From Succinivibrionaceae bacterium (GTDB lineage: Bacteria; Pseudomonadota; Gammaproteobacteria; Enterobacterales; Succinivibrionaceae), in assembly GCA_003477345.1 (NCBI GenBank), contig DMTG01000146.1, forward strand, positions 1 to 14,936: 14,936 bases of DNA, in the 5' to 3' direction. The position numbers and the translations under genes were made by a program. Of this stretch, positions 9,443 to 14,936 are shown in pieces (positions within the stretch are counted from its first letter, which is position 1; every line of letters starts with the position of its first letter). Under the pieces are notes generated by a model. That model was not told the DNA's origin. It ran no database searches and saw nothing but the letters and a program-made list of their open reading frames with translations.

Positions 9443-10789
9443 ATGCTTACCCTTTGTAGGAATGATGATGCTTTGAGCAGAGATCTATGTTTTGTAAGTG
9501 TAAAAGCAGGAAAAGTTCCATCCCCGTTTGATAAAAGCGCACAGGCAGTGCCTAACAGCGAGGGCGGGTTTGATATCTACTTTGAGGAATATTTTCCTGA
9601 AATCTGGCAGAGCGCTGCAAGAATCCTTGCAGGACTCGGACTCTACAGAATAAGACTTGAAAGTGCCGATTTCCCTTTTTCAAAACTCGACGGCTACTGG
9701 TTTTTGACTGCTCTGTACGACGGAGTTCATGAGCTTGCTGCTGCGCTGCCTCTTAATCAGGAAGAGCTAAAAGACATCAAAAGAACTTTTGAGATTGTAA
9801 GCGACTTTAGAGCGCTTGCAGATACTGATTCCAAACATACAACTCCTGTGGGACTGGTAAAAAAGGCTTTTGGCCTTATTGAAAAATCCGCAGAGGGACG
9901 TGGCAGGGTAAAGCTTAGGCTAAAGACTCCAGAAGATGAGAATTTCTCAGAGGAGTGCGCAGGTCTTTCAGCCGTAGGGGCTGGCAGCAGCGAAATGCCA
10001 TGCCTGGGTGTCATTGATTATATCCCCAAGGGCTGTTCCGAGGAAGAAAAACCAGTGGTCGCACTGGTCGGAAAAGGGATCACCTTCGACAGCGGCGGGT
10101 ATGACATAAAACCGCCAAAATTTATGGATACCATGCGTACCGACAAATGCGGGGCTGTGTATATGAGCGGAGCTTTAGCTCTAGCCATAGTCGAAGGTCT
10201 TTCAGTTCCTGTAAGACTGTACCTTGCCTGCTCTGAAAATATGCTCTCTGGCAAAGCCATGCTGCCAGGAGATGTTTTGACCTATGCAAACGGACTTAAG
10301 GTTGAGATCCTGAACACTGATGCAGAAGGTAGGCTGGTGCTTGCAGATGCGCTGATAGATGCCAGCAGATGCGGAGCATCGTACATACTGGATGCGGCAA
10401 CTCTGACGGGGGCTGCCAAAAATGCCGTAGGCAGAGATATGAGCGTCGTCTTTGCAAGAGACAGTATGTCTGGCTCAGTATATGAAGATTTTATTTCTGT
10501 CTTTAAAGAATGCCGTGAACCAGTCTGGAGACTGCCTCTTTTTGGTTATCACCGCCGTTACATCAAAACCAGAAGAGCCGATCTGGCAAATTCTCAGACC
10601 GTAACCTCAGGCCCTGGCGCAAGTACGGCAGCATCTTTTCTTGAGGCCTTTGTAAGCAAAGAAGCTAACTGGTTTCATATCGATCTGTCATCTGCCTTCC
10701 TGCCTGACGGCTCTCCTATCTTTGCACCAGGCCCTACCGGCGCTACTATTGTGCCGGTTGCTCACTGGCTGTGCAGCAGAAGAAGATAA
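9443..10789 (+). CDS. pepB: Peptidase B-type leucyl aminopeptidase (M17)
   Basis: This cytosolic M17 metallo-aminopeptidase removes N-terminal residues from peptides using two divalent metals. The protein has 448 residues (427 in E. coli PepB). The catalytic half starts at the VALVGKGITFDSGG block. K211, D216, D234, D293 and E295 are the metal ligands, and K223 and R297 the catalytic pair; their spacing is identical to that in E. coli PepA. The signature NTDAEGRLVLADALIDA (from residue 291) and later blocks DAATLTGAAK, WRLPL and GASTAASFL match PepB better than PepA. The diverged N-terminal domain, about 200 residues, carries little recognisable sequence. ATG 9443 follows the iscS stop without a gap, and AAGGAG (9431-9436) lies inside iscS, so translation is coupled. 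In E. coli pepB ends the isc operon, supporting common descent of this locus. Confidence 0.93.
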   Translation: MLTLCRNDDALSRDLCFVSVKAGKVPSPFDKSAQAVPNSEGGFDIYFEEYFPEIWQSAARILAGLGLYRIRLESADFPFSKLDGYWFLTALYDGVHELAAALPLNQEELKDIKRTFEIVSDFRALADTDSKHTTPVGLVKKAFGLIEKSAEGRGRVKLRLKTPEDENFSEECAGLSAVGAGSSEMPCLGVIDYIPKGCSEEEKPVVALVGKGITFDSGGYDIKPPKFMDTMRTDKCGAVYMSGALALAIVEGLSVPVRLYLACSENMLSGKAMLPGDVLTYANGLKVEILNTDAEGRLVLADALIDASRCGASYILDAATLTGAAKNAVGRDMSVVFARDSMSGSVYEDFISVFKECREPVWRLPLFGYHRRYIKTRRADLANSQTVTSGPGASTAASFLEAFVSKEANWFHIDLSSAFLPDGSPIFAPGPTGATIVPVAHWLCSRRR

Positions 10790-10811
10790 AAGCCTGCGTT
10801 TTCTAATATAG

Positions 10812-10847
10812 TATGGCGCACATTATTGCAGATAAAAATGCGCCATA
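10812..10847 (+). repeat. 9-bp perfect inverted repeat between pepB and cobB
   Basis: TATGGCGCA (10812-10820) and TGCGCCATA (10839-10847) are perfectly complementary across an 18-base spacer. No U-run follows, which argues against an intrinsic terminator. The right arm contains a -10-like CATAAT (10844-10849) upstream of cobB, so an operator is possible. No known regulator consensus was recognised. Confidence 0.55.
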
Positions 10848-10898
10848 ATTCTTATAGACTTCAAAACATAATATCAGGCCTTATAAGGAGTAGAGACA

Positions 10899-11633
10899 AT
10901 GCCGTATACAAACATAGTTATCCTGACAGGCGCAGGAATTTCAGCAGAATCAGGGATCCCGGTATTCAGATCCGAGACTGGACTTTGGGAAAATCACAGA
11001 GTAGAAGATGTGGCTGAGTATTCAGGCTTTGTCCGTAATCCGAAGCTCGTGCATGATTTTTATAATGGCATGAGAAAATCACTAAAAGACAGAAAACCAA
11101 ATCCTGCGCACGAGGCAATTACCAGACTACAGCAGGAATGGCCTAAAAAATCCGGCGGCAGAGTAAGTCTGGTTACTCAGAACATTGATGATCTGCACGA
11201 AAAAGCCGGAACAGAGGATGTTATCCACATGCATGGCGAATTAAACAGTATTTTATGTGAGTCCTGCCATGTGGCCTATCCTTTTTTTGAGGACAGTTCT
11301 ACGGATACTGTCTGTGAGAAATGCGGCGCTAAGGGAAAAATGCGTCCTGATATTGTATGGTTTGGCGAGATGCCGTATGACATGGATGAAATTGCAAATT
11401 TACTGTCGTCGTGTGATCTGTTTCTGTCAATCGGAACATCTGGGGTAGTTTATCCAGCCGCTGGCTTCAGTGCTATGGCAAGACAGTCAGGTGCAACCTG
11501 CATAGAATTCAATCTTGAAAAAAGCGCGGTGGTTTCTTCTTTTAATTATGGACTTTATGGCAAGGCTTCCATAACTCTGCCAAAGTTTGTCGATCACCTG
11601 CTTGAGACAGGAGAAGCTCTGCAGGCAGTCTAA
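10899..11633 (+). CDS. cobB: NAD-dependent protein deacylase, CobB-type sirtuin
   Basis: Sirtuins remove acyl groups from lysine using NAD+, giving nicotinamide and O-acyl-ADP-ribose; CobB is the main bacterial form. The protein has 244 residues, like the short E. coli isoform. The NAD motif GAGISAESGIPVFR (11-24), the TQNIDDLH block (93-100) and catalytic H112 in HMHGEL are intact. A complete zinc ribbon is formed by C120, C123, C139 and C142. GTS and NLE motifs follow near the C-terminus. The important deviation is in the acid-acyl pocket: E. coli CobB has Tyr92 and Arg95 (the YxxR motif tied to desuccinylation), and here the equivalents are Y55 and M58, so the arginine is lost. ATG 10899 has AAGGAG (10885-10890) eight bases upstream. 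It is 109 bases after pepB and probably has its own control. Confidence 0.95.
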   Translation: MPYTNIVILTGAGISAESGIPVFRSETGLWENHRVEDVAEYSGFVRNPKLVHDFYNGMRKSLKDRKPNPAHEAITRLQQEWPKKSGGRVSLVTQNIDDLHEKAGTEDVIHMHGELNSILCESCHVAYPFFEDSSTDTVCEKCGAKGKMRPDIVWFGEMPYDMDEIANLLSSCDLFLSIGTSGVVYPAAGFSAMARQSGATCIEFNLEKSAVVSSFNYGLYGKASITLPKFVDHLLETGEALQAV

Positions 11634-11678
11634 CTAGGTTTCTGAATTTGTATTTGATGGCGAAGTAGGCGGTCTTAT

Positions 11679-11687
11679 TGTTATAAT
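11679..11687 (+). promoter_or_regulatory. Probable rlmN promoter (extended -10)
   Basis: TGT followed directly by consensus TATAAT (11679-11687) is a perfect extended -10 element in the 95-base gap between cobB and rlmN. No clear -35 is seen at the usual distance. Transcription would start near 11694, about 35 bases before rlmN, and probably covers rlmN-rodZ-ispG. Confidence 0.55.
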
Positions 11688-11728
11688 TAAGGGTTCAATT
11701 ATTAAGTATAAAAGAGCAACTGTTAAAA

Positions 11729-12835
11729 ATGTCAGAAAATCTCGTTAATTTGATGAACCTGTCACCTAAAGAGCTGGCGGACTTTTTTGTCTCCTTAGGT
11801 GAAAAACCGTTTCGAAGTCAGCAGATACTGAAATGGATTTACCAGTATGGTGTTGACGATTTCGACAAGATGACCAATATCAAAAAGGATCTGCGCAGCC
11901 GTCTAAAAGAAACTGCAGTGATCAGGGCTCCTGAAATAGTAACCGAACAGAAATCACAGGATGGAACCATTAAATGGGCTCTGGATATCGGTGACGGTCA
12001 GCTCGTTGAAACTGTATTTATTCCTGAGAAGGAGCGCAACACTCTGTGTATATCAACTCAGGTCGGCTGTCCTGTTAAATGTTCTTTCTGCAGAACAGGC
12101 GCCTCCGGTTTCAACCGCAATCTTACACTGAGTGAAATCATAGGTCAGGTGTGGAGAGCATCTTCCAGAGTAGGTTTTAGTGAAAACCAGGAGCAGAAGC
12201 CTATATCCAATGTGGTTATGATGGGAATGGGCGAGCCTCTGCTGAATCTCAATCCGGTTATTGCCGCAACCGAAATTCTGCTGTCTGACTATGCTTTTGC
12301 GCTATCAAAGAGAAGAGTTACTATTTCAACCTCCGGCATTGCACCTGTACTTAATAAGATAGCCGGCAAGGTAGATGTGGCACTGGCTCTGTCCCTGCAT
12401 GCGCCTAACGATGAACTGCGCGATAAGCTGGTTCCTGTAAACAAAAAATACAATATAGAGACAGTACTTGCTGCTGTGAGAAATTATATTGATAATTCAA
12501 ATGCAAACTGCGGCAGGGTTACTATAGAGTATGTATTGTTAGACGGCGTTAATGACACAATAGAGAACGCAGAAGAATTATGTAGACTATTGCGTGACTT
12601 ACCTTGTAAGATTAATCTGATACCGTTTAATTCTCACGAGGAATCTGAGTATAGAAAACCTAGCGGCAACAGGGTGGAACGCTTTTACAGAGTGCTTTTT
12701 GATGCAGGATTTACAGTGATCAAGCGAACCACCCGAGGCGATGATATCGCAGCAGCCTGTGGACAGCTTGCAGGTCAGGTTAAAAACAAGATCCGCACAA
12801 ATGGCGGCAAAGAAATAATTTCACAGCAAGTATAA
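11729..12835 (+). CDS. rlmN: Dual-specificity 23S rRNA/tRNA C2-adenine methyltransferase RlmN
   Basis: RlmN is a radical S-adenosylmethionine enzyme that methylates C2 of A2503 in 23S rRNA and of A37 in a subset of tRNAs. The protein has 368 residues (384 in E. coli; the difference lies mainly in a shorter N-terminus). The [4Fe-4S] ligands C114, C118 and C121 form the CxxxCxxC motif, and C344 in AACGQLAG is the methyl-carrying cysteine. The blocks [33 protein letters not shown] and [15 protein letters not shown] are near identical to the family. ATG 11729 aligns with E. coli MSE, although the AGAG upstream is distant and weak. It needs an iron-sulfur cluster, which bears on the stripped-down iscS locus nearby. 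The rodZ frame opens 12 bases downstream. Confidence 0.97.
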   Translation: MSENLVNLMNLSPKELADFFVSLGEKPFRSQQILKWIYQYGVDDFDKMTNIKKDLRSRLKETAVIRAPEIVTEQKSQDGTIKWALDIGDGQLVETVFIPEKERNTLCISTQVGCPVKCSFCRTGASGFNRNLTLSEIIGQVWRASSRVGFSENQEQKPISNVVMMGMGEPLLNLNPVIAATEILLSDYAFALSKRRVTISTSGIAPVLNKIAGKVDVALALSLHAPNDELRDKLVPVNKKYNIETVLAAVRNYIDNSNANCGRVTIEYVLLDGVNDTIENAEELCRLLRDLPCKINLIPFNSHEESEYRKPSGNRVERFYRVLFDAGFTVIKRTTRGDDIAAACGQLAGQVKNKIRTNGGKEIISQQV

Positions 12836-12847
12836 AGTTAAATAATC

Positions 12848-14575
12848 ATGAGTAACAAGCATTTAAGAGGTTTGCGTTATAACTCAAGAAGAGTAGACAG
12901 GCAGAATATGCTCAAGCGTGAACTGCAGGAGCGGGAAATGAATGATATGGATTCAGATAATTTGAATATGAAAAACACCAACTCAGAAGAGACCGCAGTA
13001 AAAGAGCCTACTTTTGAGGAAAAGGCTGAAGTTAAGACAGATTCCGAGTCAGCTCAATCTGTGCCTGAGACCAATGAGTCAGTAGCAGAGTCAATTCTGG
13101 ATGCAGACAAATACGAAAATCCTGAGATTTCCAGCAGAAGAAAGGCCAACAGCTTTGTTTCTCATATTTCCGGCGGCAAGACTCCGGAAGATACTGAAGA
13201 AAAAGTAACTGAAGATCCGCAGCTTGGCGAAGGCCTGAATTCCTATAAGGAATTTCGTCATGATGATCCTGACAAGGTTCCGGTAAGACCATCTCTTGCT
13301 GATGATGAAGTCCCGAATATGCCGGGCGCGATATTAAGACATGCCAGAGAAATGCTGGGCTTAAGTCAGCGTATGGTGGCTGAAAAGCTGGTAATGCGCG
13401 TAAACACGGTCAGCGACATTGAAAACGATCGTTTAAATCAGCCTACAGCTCTGAATTTTACCCGAGAGAAAATCCGCGATTACGCCAACCTAGTCAACAT
13501 CGATCCGAAGGTTGTAGTACAGCTGTATGAGGAGAACGTAAAAGAAGCAGCAAGTCTGGCAAGAAGCAACCGCGATAGCTCAGCACGCGTTTCATACGAG
13601 AATGAAACCGAGAGCGGTTCAGGCCATAAAGGTCTTATCTTAGGCCTGTGTGCCGTCTGCCTTGTCGGTGTAGGCTCTTATTTCTTCTTTGCCAACAGCA
13701 GTCCAAAGAATGAACAGGCCTCAGGCGCTCTGACACTTGATAATTCCCCTGCCGAGGTTCTGCCTTCTGCAGCCGATATCGCAAGCGTTCAGCCAGAAGT
13801 GGCTTCTGAACCTGCAGCTGCAGCGTCTGCCGCTCAGGAAGCTCCTGCTCCTGTTGAAAAAGCAGATGAAAACACTCAGAGAGCCAGACGTCAGGCTCTT
13901 GATCTCGGAAGCAACGAAATCTCGCATCAGGACGATGTCAGCAGCCAGGTTGTGGCCGAGACAGATAACAGCGAATCTCTAAAAGTCGGTGAGTCTTCAA
14001 ACTCCCCTGCAGCTCAGCCAAAGACTGCAGCGGCCGGCGGCTTTGGCATAATTCCTCCACAGATGGAGCAGGAAGTAAATGCCAGAAAGCAGGCTGAAGC
14101 TGAAAAAATCCGTGCAGAAAAGGAAAAGGCTGAAGCTCTGAAAAAAGCCGAGGCAGAAAAACTGGCCTTAGCAAAACAGCAGGAAGAGCAGAAAATGCGT
14201 CAGGAGCTGAAAGCCCGTGAGCAGGAACTGCAGAATGCTCAGCGCAAGGCAGAGGATTCCGCTGCTCCAAAAGAGCTGTCAGCAAGTCTTAGAGATATCA
14301 GCGGCAGCGTAAAACTCTCCGGCAGACAGGGGCTGGCTTCAATGAATTCCGCCAGCGTATCTGTAAGAGGACCTGTTTCCATGAAAATTACAGACAGCCG
14401 CGGCAAAGTCCTGGCACAGGGCAGCTATAAGTCAGGTGATAAAGTGAATGTTACAGGAATTCCTCCTTTAAAGATTAGTGTAACCGACAGCTCTCTGATT
14501 AGAGTTGGCTATATGGGCGGAAGCGTGAATGTACCTGCATCCAAACAGGTTTCTTTCACTTTACCAAACCGTTAA
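12848..14575 (+). CDS. rodZ: Cytoskeleton protein RodZ with long N-terminal extension
   Basis: RodZ links the MreB cytoskeleton to the cell-wall elongation machinery across the inner membrane. The protein has 575 residues (337 in E. coli). Order: a polar, largely acidic extension (about 1-157), the MreB-binding helix-turn-helix (about 158-230, with AILRHAREMLGLSQRMVAEKL), one membrane segment (about 262-282), a periplasmic linker rich in Ala, Pro, Ser and Glu (283-400), a highly charged coiled-coil stretch of KAEAEK-type sequence (about 406-470), and the C-terminal beta domain typical of RodZ (about 505-573). In E. coli the helix-turn-helix starts near residue 20. The start is not settled: ATG 12848 has no clear ribosome binding site, whereas in-frame ATG 12938 has AGGAG (12927-12931) at ideal spacing and would give 545 residues. 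The position between rlmN and ispG matches E. coli. Confidence 0.93.
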   Translation: MSNKHLRGLRYNSRRVDRQNMLKRELQEREMNDMDSDNLNMKNTNSEETAVKEPTFEEKAEVKTDSESAQSVPETNESVAESILDADKYENPEISSRRKANSFVSHISGGKTPEDTEEKVTEDPQLGEGLNSYKEFRHDDPDKVPVRPSLADDEVPNMPGAILRHAREMLGLSQRMVAEKLVMRVNTVSDIENDRLNQPTALNFTREKIRDYANLVNIDPKVVVQLYEENVKEAASLARSNRDSSARVSYENETESGSGHKGLILGLCAVCLVGVGSYFFFANSSPKNEQASGALTLDNSPAEVLPSAADIASVQPEVASEPAAAASAAQEAPAPVEKADENTQRARRQALDLGSNEISHQDDVSSQVVAETDNSESLKVGESSNSPAAQPKTAAAGGFGIIPPQMEQEVNARKQAEAEKIRAEKEKAEALKKAEAEKLALAKQQEEQKMRQELKAREQELQNAQRKAEDSAAPKELSASLRDISGSVKLSGRQGLASMNSASVSVRGPVSMKITDSRGKVLAQGSYKSGDKVNVTGIPPLKISVTDSSLIRVGYMGGSVNVPASKQVSFTLPNR

Positions 14576-14590
14576 AGAATATAAATATAA

Positions 14591-14936
14591 ATGGAAACAA
14601 GCACGAAACAGGAAATAGTGCGGCGTAAATCACGCCGCATTAATGTAGGTGGCGTATATGTAGGGGGAGATTCCCCTATTTCTGTTCAGAGCATGACGTC
14701 AACCGATACTCTTGATGTAGAGTCAACCTTATCTCAGATAAGAGCTCTTGCGGATGCGGGCGCAGACATCGTTAGAGTCTCAGTACCCAGCCTGGATGCC
14801 GTCGAGGCTTTTGAAAAAATAACCAGAGATTCGCCGGTACCAATAGTCAGTGATATTCATTTTGACTATCGCATTGCCTTGCGTTGCGCCGAACTCGGAT
14901 TTGATAAAATTCGCATCAATCCCGGCAACATCGGCG
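14591..14936 (+). CDS. ispG: 4-hydroxy-3-methylbut-2-enyl diphosphate synthase IspG, 3'-truncated
   Basis: IspG (GcpE) reduces methylerythritol cyclodiphosphate to HMBPP in the MEP isoprenoid pathway with a [4Fe-4S] cluster. Only the first 115 codons are inside the window. They show the N-terminal TIM-barrel half: [45 protein letters not shown] and IRINPGNIG all match E. coli. The cluster-binding cysteines lie beyond the window. ATG 14591 lacks a ribosome binding site; an in-frame GTG at 14618 has AGGA (14610-14613) four bases before it and would begin at the conserved RRKS block, so the start is open. The gene follows rodZ by 15 bases, as in E. coli, and is probably in the rlmN-rodZ transcript. 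Confidence 0.96.
   Translation, partial: METSTKQEIVRRKSRRINVGGVYVGGDSPISVQSMTSTDTLDVESTLSQIRALADAGADIVRVSVPSLDAVEAFEKITRDSPVPIVSDIHFDYRIALRCAELGFDKIRINPGNIG
14619..14639 (+). other. GC-rich perfect hairpin at the 5' end of ispG
   Basis: TGCGGCGT (14619-14626) and ACGCCGCA (14632-14639) form a perfect 8-bp stem with loop AAATC inside the first codons of ispG. The left arm overlaps the alternative GTG start at 14618. It may influence translation, or simply reflect the arginine-rich RRKSRR coding. No U-run follows. Confidence 0.45.

Noticed and set aside
10826..11017. 63-codon frame overlapping the cobB start
   Set aside because: It is out of frame with the clear sirtuin sequence and includes the cobB leader; its start has no ribosome binding site.
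13938..14285. Antisense reading frame of 115 codons in rodZ
   Set aside because: It mirrors the repetitive Ala/Glu/Lys codons of the RodZ coiled coil, a common source of open antisense frames.

Overview
The window looks like a chromosomal segment of a moderately AT-rich gammaproteobacterium. The orders queA-tgt-yajC-secD-secF and rlmN-rodZ-ispG are typical of that class, and nearly every protein reads as a diverged relative of its E. coli counterpart. An anaerobe or fermenter such as a member of the Succinivibrionaceae would fit, but that is a guess from general sequence character and not shown by the sequence. No rRNA, tRNA, CRISPR array or insertion sequence was seen. All genes lie on the + strand and no gene-free gap exceeds about 170 bases.

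Layout. (1) Positions 2-877 hold the 3' part of a gene for a CobT-like protein with a C-terminal von Willebrand A domain. (2) Positions 889-3145 are queA-tgt, two consecutive enzymes of queuosine tRNA modification. (3) Positions 3215-3719 are yajC with its own probable promoter and a strong intrinsic terminator. (4) Positions 3805-7765 are secD-secF-nlpI, ending in a second terminator. SecD and SecF power late steps of Sec export; NlpI is an outer-membrane TPR lipoprotein adaptor. (5) Positions 7818-10789 are a three-gene unit: a SmtB-type ArsR repressor, an IscS-like cysteine desulfurase and a PepB aminopeptidase. (6) Positions 10899-11633 are a CobB sirtuin. (7) Positions 11679-14936 are rlmN, rodZ and the 5' part of ispG.

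The most notable point is unit 5 seen together with unit 7. In E. coli the same neighbourhood reads iscR-iscS-iscU-iscA-hscB-hscA-fdx-iscX-pepB, then, further along, rlmN-rodZ-ispG. Here the position of IscR is held by a Zn(II)-sensor-type ArsR protein. iscS is joined directly to pepB, with no scaffold, chaperone or ferredoxin genes. The IscS-like protein also lacks the C-terminal IscU-docking tail and has changed cofactor-site motifs. This looks like an ISC operon that has collapsed and been rewired, possibly to metal control. The neighbouring rlmN and ispG products both need [4Fe-4S] clusters, so clusters must come from another system, presumably encoded elsewhere.

Other points: the sirtuin lacks the arginine linked to desuccinylation in CobB and SIRT5; RodZ carries an acidic N-terminal extension of about 157 residues; a strong terminator splits yajC from secD; and several short perfect inverted repeats sit at gene junctions (queA leader, secD-secF, pepB-cobB, start of ispG).
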